NCBI GenBank assembly: GCA_900074885.1
Contig: FJUW01000007.1
Location: 2,065,609 to 2,129,608, forward strand
DNA length: 64,000 nt
Direction: 5' to 3'
Source of the DNA: Rhynchosporium graminicola
Taxonomy: Eukaryota > Ascomycota > Leotiomycetes > Helotiales > Ploettnerulaceae
Numbering within the stretch: the stretch's first letter is position 1; each line of letters starts with the position of its first letter. Below, in pieces: positions 10,804 through 22,607 of the stretch. The notes beneath the pieces are model-generated. The model saw nothing but the letters and a program-made list of their open reading frames with translations. It made no database searches and had not been told where the DNA came from. A program made the translations under genes and the position numbers.

Positions 10804-11598
10804 ATGCTTCCTGCTCCTGACATTTCACCTAAATCTGTCGCCGCGGCGTGGCTTTAGATGCAAGGCAGGACTTGCTTATAGTTGAGATGCTTGAGAACCA
10901 CGGAGGTGCTATGGGCTAGAAAGCGAAACTTGATGATGAAGTTTATTGTTAAGTAAGGCACAATACAAGATACTTTTCTGGGCTTTCTTTATAGGCGTCA
11001 AAGATTGCGGCAGCCACATGTATGACTCTTCGAGGCTCTTCACTTAGTCAAAGTCATGATAGTCTCACGTAACATAAATGTGACTGAAATACTCGGATAG
11101 TGTCTTGTGATTGTGCCGTGATTGTTCTGTGACTTCAGAGTCGAGTCGCGACGTAATTGTGCTCTGCTGGCCTTTGGTTGCCGTTCGTCCAACGACGAAT
11201 TTGCCTATTATAGAAGAGTCTTCTCACAAAAATCGAGACTTACCAGATGTAGGGAGAAAATATAAGCATATAGAGCATGATATTTTTGTTTGAGGGCGTT
11301 TGAGATTTATCGATTAGAAGAGCACGAGGCTCGGAATTTTTTTAATTTCGCGCAGGCAGGACCCTCTATCAAATCTCGCTAAGCAATAGCATTAACATCA
11401 TTATCACCAAACATCAATTTCTCATTTGTCAGCCTCACAGCGGAGGCCTTACTACTCCTCTCACTGGAGCAACAAGCTCAGGCTACGGCCACACTTCTGT
11501 ACACTGGTCCTATAACCTTGTGCGATCCTCACGACACTGATTATGTCCAGCATACCATCAATTTACATGGAGTGGATGGGCGAAGAAGAACCGCTTAG
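10804..11598. other. Intergenic, left flank of the retrotransposon block
   Basis: 5' side of the AAA pseudogene and unmutated flank up to the copia target site. Base composition is normal here and shifts sharply to AT-rich within the first LTR. No gene recognised. Confidence 0.5.
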
Positions 11599-11603
11599 GG
11601 TAC

Positions 11604-11789
11604 TGTTGCGAGGATATGGGTCTTGGCATGGATCAGGTGACTGTAGTCACGTGCATGGTCCGTGCGGATATTCCTAGATAATATCTTCTGTCGACTCTCT
11701 ATAGTAATTAGCACTATAATATAACTAATTTCATTTATATAATTACTACCTCTATGCCTTACTCTGAAGATCAACGTAACCTTGCTATA
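11604..11789 (+). repeat. Copia 5' LTR
   Basis: 186 bases, direct repeat of 25861-26046. Holds a 14-base inverted repeat (GTGACTGTAGTCAC) directly followed by a CACGTG box. Confidence 0.92.
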
Positions 11790-11806
11790 GGTTATGAGCC
11801 CCGATA
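11790..11806 (+). other. Copia primer binding site (initiator-tRNA type)
   Basis: GGTTATGAGCCC directly follows the 5' LTR. It is complementary to the anticodon arm of initiator methionine tRNA, the half-tRNA priming known for Drosophila copia and many fungal copia elements. The assignment rests on this match and its position. Confidence 0.75.
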
Positions 11807-12399
11807 GCCAGAAGTAGAGTAGTACTCAAAGAAGCAGTAGTACTATAATTCTTAATAGTAAGCGTCGAACTGTTTCTTAGTACTAAAAAGGGTAGAGATT
11901 CAAGTTGCGAGCTTCCGATTAAGGTATAGTATACACGTATAGTTCAGTTAAACTAGCGCGTCTTTCTATAGTAAATATAATCGCGCAGAGTGCTAGTGGA
12001 GAGAGTTCTTTAGCTATCGTACCTACGCTATTATTAGAAGAAGTCGAAGAAGTGTACTCCGATAACTCTAGCTCTATTAAAGAGATACTATAAATAAGCT
12101 ATATAGTACTCAATACTCGTACTCGTATAGTAGTCAAAGTCGACGATTCCGAAATTGTCGTATCTCGAGGTGCAGAGTCTTCCGCGCTAGCGCCGGAACC
12201 TACCTAAGTCCCTAGGACTTAAAATATACCCGATTTACCCTCTGTAGACGCTAAATCAATATCTTAGGACTATCTAGAGGATCCGGAAGAACCGGAATCG
12301 GAACTTATTACTATAACTACGCTAGAGCTATATAAACGTAAGAAGATAAGTAGCTCTACTTCTTTAAACTTAGTAGATAGCTATAAGCTTAAGGGAGAA

Positions 12400-13734
12400 G
12401 AGAACTATACGGAATAGAGAGATAAGGTACTAAATATTACTAAAACTAATAGAATTAGTAAGTTTCTTAATATTAAATCGCGTGACTATATGCCTAAAGA
12501 GGTAGACGAATAGGACGACGAGGTCGATAATAAAGCCCTTAAGAAGTAGTAAGATTAGGAGTCTAGAGAGAGTTAAATAAAGTTAGTAATTATATTAAAT
12601 TATAAGGCCGGACCTCTCGCGTATATAACTAGTAAAACTACTATATTAGATATATAGGAAGCTTTATAAGCGCAGTACGAAGGAGGTAGTAATATACTAG
12701 TATATAATACTATATAAGATTACATTAAGCTCTAGTATAACGATTTCAACTCCCTAGAGAAGTTTATTATCGCTTTTAAGCTCTTAATTATCAAATTAGA
12801 GACTTTAATAATAGCTCTACCTCTGGTATAGTATCTAATTATATTTATTACTATAGTTTCAGAGAAGTAGCCTATATAAGCTAAAAGATAACGTTCTCTC
12901 TTAAGAGTTTCTTTTAGTAATAACCTAAAGACGAATAAGAAGGCCAACTTAAGAGTAACTTTAATTAGTCTAATTAAAGATATTACTAATAAAGCTAGAG
13001 CGAGTGACTCTACTAGTAAGATAGCTAGTCAAGCTCTATATAGTAATAAGTCTATATCTAATTATAGGAAAGGAAGTAGCAGAAGAGCTACTAAGCTAGC
13101 TAGTAAGGAAGCTAGGCCGACTTATAAGCACTGCAAATAGATATCGCTAAATTATACTCCAGAGAACTATTTTATTATTAATAAGCAGAAGAAGAAGGAG
13201 TTTAAGGAGAAGTCTAGAAAGAAGTGAATCCCGTATACCGAATAGCTAAAGAAGAAGGAGAGAGAGAGTAAGACTAATAAGACTAATAAGAAGAAGACTA
13301 ATAGTAGAAAGAAGAAGGAGAAGGATAATAATTCCGATAATAGTAGTATCTTCGGCGCAGCCCTTTTACTATATTTCCCTACTATTATAGCTTCTATAGC
13401 TATATTCTCTTATTATAATAAGTCACGATAGCTCTTCGATACTGGCGCTATAGAGCATATATCTAACGACCTTTCTAAGTTTATCTCATATACGCTAAGA
13501 GACGATTTATAGTATATACTTACTATTAATAAGCTATTACGCTCTACCGGGATTAGAAGTTATACGATTAAGGCGATAAAGACTAATAGTATAGTACGTA
13601 TATTAGAGTGCTATAATATACTATATATCCCGCAGTCTCTAGTCTGCTTATACTCTGGTTCTAAATTAAATAAATTAGGAGGTTATTTATATAGTTCTGT
13701 TCTTTATACGTCTAAGAAGAAGGAGATCTATATA
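12400..13734 (+). pseudogene. Copia gag and protease remnant
   Basis: Translation with stops ignored gives a gag-like stretch, a Cys/His knuckle-like segment near 13120-13145 and a retroviral-type protease motif LFDTGAIEHIS near 13426-13460. It is cut by the gypsy insertion at 13740. Stops are mostly TAG and TAA, as expected from RIP of CAG, CAA and TGG. Confidence 0.75.
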
Positions 13735-13739
13735 ATTAA

Positions 13740-13974
13740 TATAACGACTAGTCAGGTTTAGAGGTTTCTCCCTATTAGTAGAAACACTTACTGCTAAGCG
13801 AGATTACACGAGTAGAGTTTAGGGGCCCCTTTTTATATATATACTTCCTTTCTCTCTCTACTTCTTCACTCCTTAGTTATAGATTCTTAAGTGATTCTTA
13901 CTACTTCATATTTATAATAATATAAGGTCTTATTACTCAGGTAGTTTTAAGACCTTTCTAGAGTAAGTGTTATA
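13740..13974 (+). repeat. Gypsy 5' LTR
   Basis: 235 bases, starting TATAACGACTAGTCAGG and ending GTGTTATA. Same length as the 3' LTR and differing from it mainly by transitions (for example GTGTTATA against GCGTCATA). Confidence 0.9.
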
Positions 13975-14892
13975 TTATCTATAACTCTTTTACTTACGTC
14001 TAGGAAGATAGTAAATATCTACTTATATTATACCTCTATACCTAGAGCTACTAAACGCAGGAGACTACGCTATATAGAGAAGGCCTATACTAAGTATAAA
14101 CTTAAAGAATAGTACCTAAACCGAAGTAACCTAAGTCCGATAAATCAACTACTAGTTCTCCGACTCCCTCTACCTCTTATTCTTCGGCGACTCGTAATAC
14201 TCGCTATAACTTACCTCTCTCTATAGTAGAGAGTACTCGCGATAACGCCTCGTCCGAGTTAAGCTCCCTAACTCCTACTATAATTAACGAACTTACTGAG
14301 TCGCTAAACCTCCCTGATAATACCCCTATATTAATAGTAACTATAAGTAACTTATAGGAAGACCGCGCTTACTAGCTATAAGAGGCAGAAAGGAAGCTCG
14401 CGGAGGAGAGATAATTAAACGCTAACCTGTCTGCAGAACTACGCTAGTTACAGGACGAGTTCCTAGAACTACGCTAGTTAACTACTTAGCGCTTTACTAA
14501 GTCTATATCGTTTAATAACGTTTAATCGCGTATAATACTACTACTATTAATTAAAGAAGATAACGCTACTCTTACGCCTAATAATCGTTGTCGAGAAAAA
14601 TCTACCGGAGGAATATCGTTAATATTATACGCTACGCGTATAAAGAAGATACTAAACCTTCTAAATAAGCTCTCTAATAGAATCGACTACTCTCTAAAAC
14701 TCTAGGAAATATAGATACGTAACGCCCTCCGGCGCTACTCTAGCTACTTTATCGACGAAGATCACTATAAAGATTAGTTACTTAACTAAACAGAAGGAAT
14801 AGCTAGAACTTACCTGGAACTCTTATTCTTAGAACTAGAATATAACGAAGAAAGCAGTATAATCGATTCACTCGATATAATCACTTAACTCG

Positions 14893-15698
14893 TCTCCTTC
14901 TTATCTAATCTATATGACTAATAAACTATAAGAGCTAGCTATTCCGCGCTAAAGATAGATTATAAGTAGACCTTCTGGACGTTCTATTACGAGTTTCGTA
15001 CGCTAGCTTATAAAGCTAGAGTAAATGATCAATCGACTCTGAAAATGGACTTATAGGAGAAGCTACTTATATAGCTACGGAAATAGCTCTTCTAATAGTA
15101 CCGAATATTAAGGACACTAGAAGAATACGTTAAGGCTATATAAGCTAAAGACTAAGGTTAATTTATTAAAAAGACTTACTATTCCGAGTCTTCGGCTAAG
15201 GCTAGCGCGACTCGGGAACGCCTTATAAATACCTCCTCCTAGCGCCGTAGTACTAACTCCTCTTCTTATCCGCAAATTAGTCTTCTTACGCCCGAGAATA
15301 CTAATATAACTAGTAAATAAGTATTATACTCTATACGAAACGATACGCCTCGTGCATAATCGCCGGCGAATACTTCTCGTTACTTTACGCCTACCTTATA
15401 TCTACGCTTATTATCAGCTCGACCTAATATTCCGTATCGAATTAATATAATTAACGCTAATAACGATATTTATAGCGAGTCAGAAGATAATAATAATAAA
15501 GAGATATATAATAACACCTAGGAGTATATTAAACTACTAGTAAAAGACTACGCTTAGGGAAAGACTCCTTCTTAGGTAGTATACGCGATATGCGATATCT
15601 TAACCTTACGAAGCTTCTTAGTAGTTAATTATTTACTATACGTGCTACTCTTACTAAGAATAGACTCTCGTACAAGCTACCCGCACTTCTCGATTCTG
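14893..15698 (+). repeat. First copy of an 806-base tandem duplication ending at an N
   Basis: Same sequence as 15700-16505 with a few mismatches near its start; the copies are separated by the single N at 15699. Copy 1 stops at the N and copy 2 continues into unique sequence, as expected when two overlapping contig ends are joined without merging. Confidence 0.9.
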
Positions 15699-15699
15699 N

Positions 15700-16505
15700 T
15701 CTCCTTCTTATCTAATCTATACGACTAATAAACTATAAGAGCTAGCTACTCCGCGCTAAAGATAGATTATAAGTAGACCTTCTGGACGTTCTATTACGAG
15801 TTTCGTACGCTAGCTTATAAAGCTAGAGTAAATGATCAATCGACTCTGAAAATGGACTTATAGGAGAAGCTACTTATATAGCTACGGAAATAGCTCTTCT
15901 AATAGTACCGAATATTAAGGACACTAGAAGAATACGTTAAGGCTATATAAGCTAAAGACTAAGGTTAATTTATTAAAAAGACTTACTATTCCGAGTCTTC
16001 GGCTAAGGCTAGCGCGACTCGGGAACGCCTTATAAATACCTCCTCCTAGCGCCGTAGTACTAACTCCTCTTCTTATCCGCAAATTAGTCTTCTTACGCCC
16101 GAGAATACTAATATAACTAGTAAATAAGTATTATACTCTATACGAAACGATACGCCTCGTGCATAATCGCCGGCGAATACTTCTCGTTACTTTACGCCTA
16201 CCTTATATCTACGCTTATTATCAGCTCGACCTAATATTCCGTATCGAATTAATATAATTAACGCTAATAACGATATTTATAGCGAGTCAGAAGATAATAA
16301 TAATAAAGAGATATATAATAACACCTAGGAGTATATTAAACTACTAGTAAAAGACTACGCTTAGGGAAAGACTCCTTCTTAGGTAGTATACGCGATATGC
16401 GATATCTTAACCTTACGAAGCTTCTTAGTAGTTAATTATTTACTATACGTGCTACTCTTACTAAGAATAGACTCTCGTACAAGCTACCCGCACTTCTCGA
16501 TTCTG
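15700..16505 (+). repeat. Second copy of the 806-base duplication
   Basis: Begins right after the N at 15699 with the sequence found at 14893 and has exactly the same length as copy 1. Probably the true single copy, continuing into the gypsy protease. Confidence 0.9.
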
Positions 16506-19500
16506 GAGCTAATAGATACTATTTTATTAATTATTCTTTTCTTAAATCCCTTTCCTTCTTCTTAAAACCTTTAATTTACTCTCTGCTAAACGCAATTCCT
16601 ATTAAAGGCTTTAATAGCGTTAATAGTAGTACTATTAGTTACTATATAACACTTAATTTAACAGTAGATTATCGCGTTCAGGTATTTACTCCTTTTCTTA
16701 TTACTACTCTCAGAAACTATAGTATTATACTCGGAAGGACTTAGCTTTCAGAACATCAAGTACTCTTAGATACCTCTAAACGATAGATCATTTAGCTACT
16801 ATATACTCCTCCTAGTAACGTTTATAGCTTTCCGATCGAGATTAAGGACTTATATAAATACTATACTTACTAGCGCTACTAATACGACGCTAACGAACGA
16901 AACGAACGCCTTAATTAGTTCTAGGAAGCGTATAAGGAACAGCGAAGCGCAGCTAACTCTCCTATTAATATTCGAGCTGTTATTAACTCTATCTCTATTA
17001 TTAAACGACTATTACTAGCTCGGAAGCGCACTTCTAGGGAGACTTATAGCTATAAAAACATCTAAAACTCTCCTCTAGAGAGTATTCTATAGGTAACTAA
17101 CTCTCTATTACTACTACTAATCAGTTAGGACTATTTCTCTAGTGTTTATACTACTTATTATAGATATAATAAGCTTAAGTGTTTATTATCTGAAGAATAA
17201 GAATAGAGTAGTAAAGAGAGGTCTTTATACTCTAGAGAGACTACTAATATATAGCTGAAGTACGTACGATTCAGTGACGTTATCGCTTATATCTCGCGTG
17301 AATCTCTACTTCAACCCTAATTAGAAGTCTCTACGTTAAAGACCTACGTATAAGACTACGCTCGTATAATTTATACTATAGATTAATAGTTGCTCGGGAT
17401 ACTGTCTCGCGACTTAATAGAAGCTACTTAAAGTATAAATATAGCTACTATAATATTTCGGAAGCGATAAAGATTACCTTATATACTTAGACCTCTTCTA
17501 GAGCCTCTTGCGCTAGAGATTTATACGATTAGCAGCTTAGCTTTCTATCTCTTATATAAACGCTAGAAGTCTTCTAACGATAAGATCTTCTCTATTACTC
17601 TTCACGAGATAGATAAGCTTCTTAACGACCGAATCGCAGTTCAGTAACGTAATACTACTATCGTATCTTTAACTATTGACCTTACGGAATATCGTAAAAC
17701 CGCTTAGTAATTTACTATTAGCTTAAGCGAATTAGATTTAGAACTATAGATCTCTTACGAGTATAGCTAGTAGGTATACGTCTTTTCTAAGGAAGCTAGC
17801 GATATTCTCCCTCCTTATCGCTTATACGATAACCGAATTAAGCTTAAGGAAAAGGCAAAGAAGAACCTAAAATACTAACACTTATATAAGATATAAGCTA
17901 AAGAACTTAAAGTAATTAAGGCGTATATTACTAATAACTTAGCTAAAGGTTTTATTAAACCTTCTTAAGTACTATACGCTATACTTATTCTTTTCGTTAA
18001 GAAAGCTAATAGAAGTCTAAGATTCTATATCGACTTTCGCGCACTTAATAACCTCACGAGGAAGGATTAATATCTATTACTATTAATCGATAAAACGCTA
18101 GCTAGAATCTCTACTACTAAGATATTTACTAAACTAGATATTCGCTAGGCGTTCTACCGAATTCGAATAGATCTAGCCTCTGAAGAGTATACGACTTTCC
18201 GGACCTATTATAGTATATATAAGTATAAGGTACTCTCTTTCGGTCTGACTAACGGCCCTACGATATACTAGCGATATATGAATAACGTCTTATTCGACTA
18301 CTTAGACGACTTTTATATAGTATATCTAGATGATATTCTGATCTACTCTAACGACTTACTATAGTATTAATGATATATACATAAGGTGCTATAACGATTA
18401 TAAGACGCTAGATTATAAGCCGACCTTAAGAAGTATAAATTCAACGTTACTCGTACTAAATACCTTAGATTTATTATCTCTACTTCTAGGATCGAGGTAG
18501 ACCTTAAGAAGGTTAATATTATATAATCTTAGAATTACCCGACTATAGTTAAGGGCGTATAATCGTTCTTAGGCTTTTATAACTTCTACTAACGATTTAT
18601 TAAGGACTACGGAATTATCGTAAAACCTCTTATATAACTTACTAAAAATAATATATCCTTTTAGTTCACTAGGGAGTGTAAAGATACTTTTGATTACTTA
18701 AAGTATACTCTTACTTCGGTACTACTCCTCTACTACTATTAGTAATATCTACCTTATATAATCGAAACAGACGCTAGTAATAGAGTAATAGTAGATATGC
18801 TATCGTAATAGCACGACGAAGACTAGTTCCTAGTAGCCTACTTCTCTAAGATTATACTACCTACTAAGCTTAATTACGCTATCTACGATAAGGAAATACT
18901 CGTAATTATATAATCTTTTAGTAACTAGAGATCTGAGCTCGTAGGCGTACTATATTAGATCCGCGTTATTACTAATTATAAAGCTCTTAAGTACTTTATA
19001 ACCTCTAAATAGCTAAACGTACGATAAGTATAATAAGCCGAGCTACTCGCAGATTACAACTTTATGATTACCTATCGACCTAGGAAGTATAATCTACTCG
19101 CTAACGCTCTCTCTCGTAGAATAGATAAATTAGATAACTAGAATAACGCTAAAAGAACCTAGCGTTTATAGTAGCTACTACGCGAAGACTAAATCGATCT
19201 AGTACTACTTATAAGTAACCTCCGGAATAGCTCTAACTCTATAGATAACTTTAAGCTTATTAACGCCTTAGAAGTCGCTAACCTATCGCTAGTCTTTTCT
19301 ATAGTATAATAAGTACTTAATACTAATCGCACTATACTATCACTCTAAGCACTACGGAAATAAGCTCTTTCTGCTACTCTTAGAAAACTAACTATAGAAA
19401 AAGATCTTTTACTCTATAAAGGAAGACTAATTATACCTGATATTTTATACCTCCGTATACTACTTATATGCGAAGTATACGACCGATTAGAGACTACTTA

Positions 19501-20860
19501 TCTAAGTGCAAAGAAAACCTTATAACTACTAGTATTATAATACTAGTAGTACGGAATCGCTTTAACTATTAACTAGTACTACTGTAACTATTATACTTAC
19601 TAACGAATTTAAGTGCCGCGCGATAAGAAACCGGGCCTCCTCTAACCTCTACCTATACTATCACGTCTATAGGAGCATATTATAGTCGACTACTATAGCT
19701 TTAACCGCGATAAATATAGCTACGATAACGTTCTCGTATTTATAAACTATTTTAGTAAATAAGAAATTAGTATTCTATAACGAAAGACCTCAAATACGCG
19801 CGACCTTATAAAGCTTTACTTATACTACGTATACTACTATTTCGGAGCTCTATTAATAATTACCTCTAATAAAAGGCCTTAATTTATTTCCTGTTTTTAG
19901 ACTATAGTTATTACGATTCTTAGTACTAAAAGATAGCTTTCTGCAGTAGATTACCTATAAATAGATAGCTAAATAGAGATCTATAACTAATATCTCTAAT
20001 ATAGATTACGACTTTTTATCTCTTATTATTAAGACGATTAGTCGGAATTCTTACTTATTATAGACTACGCTTAGATAACTCTCCCTTACGAATCCCTTAG
20101 AGGTCTCTTACCATTTAAAGTCGTTTATAGATATATACCTCGCGTTAATTAGAATTAGAAAGACCTACCTAACTCTATTACGCTTACTAATAAGTTGAAT
20201 ACTTAGTAAGCTCTAGATTACGCTAATTATCTGCGCGATACCTAGACTACTGCTTAATTAAGCCTCTAATATACTTAAGCTAAGATATCCTAATCCTATA
20301 ATCGCTTACGCTATAAAGTCGACTTTACTATAAACGACCTTATCTAGCTAGATATACGCTATTTTACGAGTACTCGACCTAGTAAAAAACTCGACTTCCT
20401 AACTAATAGACTCTTCCGTATAATTAAAAAGGTCAGAAGCTCTTATTATCTAGAGCTCCTTACTAGTATAAAAGTATATAACGTATTCCCTACTACTAAG
20501 CTACGGAAATATCTAAACGACTCCTTACTAGGATAAACCTTACTAATACTACTACTTATTAATATTACTAGTAACGATAAATAAGAGATCGAAGATATAC
20601 TTACGTGCTATAAGTAGCGCAATAGCCTCTTATACCGAGTTTCCTAGTTAAATTAAGACGTCGATCTTATATAGTACGATACTATAGATATTAAATACGC
20701 TCCCGCTAAGCTGAAATAATTCCACCTTAATAACCTAATATAAGCTAGACCTCCTGCTAAACTATTTGATTAGCTGAAAGCTTTCTACGATAGAATTGAT
20801 AATTACGACTACCTTAATAGTAATAAGGAAATAGACTAACGCTCGAGGGCGAGCTTTTTT
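16500..20860 (+). pseudogene. Gypsy pol remnant (protease, RT, RNase H, integrase, chromodomain)
   Basis: With stops ignored the plus strand reads a protease motif near 16500, a proximal RT block with LDIR, AFYRIRI and FGLTN (about 18130-18260), the YLDD active-site box (about 18320), RNase H-like sequence (IETDAS near 18765), then integrase and chromodomain-like residues up to about 20800. There are many in-frame TAG and TAA codons. The last part is repeated after the N at 21110. Confidence 0.85.
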
Positions 20861-21109
20861 CAGAGGGGGGAGTAGTATAACGACTAGTCAGGTTTAGAGG
20901 TTTCTCCCTATTAGTAGAAACACTTACTACTAAGCGAGATTATACGAGTAGAGTTTAGGAGCCCCTTTTCATATATATACTTCCCTTCTCTCTCTACTTC
21001 TTTACTCCTTAGTTATAGATTCTCAAGTGATTCTTACTACTTTATATTCATAGTAATATGAGGTCTTATTACTCAGGTAGTTTTGAGACCTTTCTAGAGC
21101 AAGCGTCAT
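19619..21109 (+). repeat. First copy of a 1491-base tandem duplication ending at an N
   Basis: Matches 21111-22601, identical length, with scattered mismatches clustered around 19740-19795. It contains the end of the gypsy integrase and a 3' LTR copy (20876-21109) that stops abruptly at the N at 21110, one base short of the other copies' ending. Confidence 0.9.
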
Positions 21110-21110
21110 N

Positions 21111-22601
21111 CGCGATAAGAAACCGGGCCTCCTCTAACCTCTACCTATACTATCACGTCTATAGGAGCATATTATAGTCGACTACTATAGCTTTAACCGC
21201 GATAAATATAGCTACGATAACGTTCTCGTATTTATCGACTGTTTTAGTAAATAAGTAATTAGTATTCTATATCGAAAGACCTCTAATACGCGCGACCTTA
21301 TAAAGCTTTACTTATACTACGTATACTACTATTTCGGAGCTCTATTAATAATTACCTCTAATAAAAGGCCTTAATTTATTTCCTGTTTTTAGACTATAGT
21401 TATTACGATTCTTAGTACTAAAAGATAGCTTTCTGCAGTAGATTACCTATAAATAGATAGCTAAATAGAGATCTATAACTAATATCTCTAATATAGATTA
21501 CGACTTTTTATCTCTTATTATTAAGACGATTAGTCGGAATTCTTACTTATTATAGACTACGCTTAGATAACTCTCCCTTACGAATCCCTTAGAGGTCTCT
21601 TACCATTTAAAGTCGTTTATAGATATATACCTCGCGTTAATTAGAATTAGAAAGACCTACCTAACTCTATTACGCTTACTAATAAGTTGAATACTTAGTA
21701 AGCTCTAGATTACGCTAATTATCTGCGCGATACCTAGACTACTGCTTAATTAAGCCTCTAATATACTTAAGCTAAGATATCCTAATCCTATAATCGCTTA
21801 CGCTATAAAGTCGACTTTACTATAAACGACCTTATCTAGCTAGATATACGCTATTTTACGAGTACTCGACCTAGTAAAAAACTCGACTTCCTAACTAATA
21901 GACTCTTCCGTATAATTAAAAAGGTCAGAAGCTCTTATTATCTAGAGCTCCTTACTAGTATAAAAGTATATAACGTATTCCCTACTACTAAGCTACGGAA
22001 ATATCTAAACGACTCCTTACTAGGATAAACCTTACTAATACTACTACTTATTAATATTACTAGTAACGATAAATAAGAGATCGAAGATATACTTACGTGC
22101 TATAAGTAGCGCAATAGCCTCTTATACCGAGTTTCCTAGTTAAATTAAGACGTCGATCTTATATAGTACGATACTATAGATATTAAATACGCTCCCGCTA
22201 AGCTGAAATAATTCCACCTTAATAACCTAATATAAGCTAGACCTCCTGCTAAACTATTTGATTAGCTGAAAGCTTTCTACGATAGAATTGATAATTACGA
22301 CTACCTTAATAGTAATAAGGAAATAGACTAACGCTCGAGGGCGAGCTTTTTTCAGAGGGGGGAGTAGTATAACGACTAGTCAGGTTTAGAGGTTTCTCCC
22401 TATTAGTAGAAACACTTACTACTAAGCGAGATTATACGAGTAGAGTTTAGGAGCCCCTTTTCATATATATACTTCCCTTCTCTCTCTACTTCTTTACTCC
22501 TTAGTTATAGATTCTCAAGTGATTCTTACTACTTTATATTCATAGTAATATGAGGTCTTATTACTCAGGTAGTTTTGAGACCTTTCTAGAGCAAGCGTCA
22601 T
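21111..22601 (+). repeat. Second copy of the 1491-base duplication
   Basis: Starts after the N at 21110 in the middle of integrase sequence, which no biological duplication border explains, and ends at the gypsy-copia junction. This copy holds the real 3' LTR with its target duplication. Confidence 0.9.
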
Positions 22602-22602
22602 A
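22368..22602 (+). repeat. Gypsy 3' LTR
   Basis: 235 bases, preceded by the polypurine tract CAGAGGGGGGAGTAG and followed by the ATTAA target duplication. Less mutated than the 5' LTR. Confidence 0.9.
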
Positions 22603-22607
22603 ATTAA

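Larger units (their letters stand above)
13740..22602 (+). mobile_element. Ty3/gypsy LTR retrotransposon nested in the copia element, RIP-mutated
   Basis: LTRs of 235 bases at 13740-13974 and 22368-22602 are flanked by target duplication ATTAA (13735-13739, 22603-22607). Internal order is gag, protease (ILDSGANRYYF near 16500), RT (YIVYLDDILIYS near 18315-18350), RNase H, integrase and a C-terminal chromodomain-like stretch (22080-22225), then a purine tract (22353-22367) before the 3' LTR. RT before integrase plus the chromodomain point to a chromovirus-type gypsy. The apparent length of 8.86 kb is inflated by two assembly duplications; the real element is about 6.6 kb. No intact frame remains. 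Confidence 0.92.

Noticed and set aside
20876..21109. Third gypsy LTR as evidence of a tandem or recombined element
   Set aside because: It ends at an N and lies within an exactly duplicated 1491-base block; an assembly artefact explains it better.
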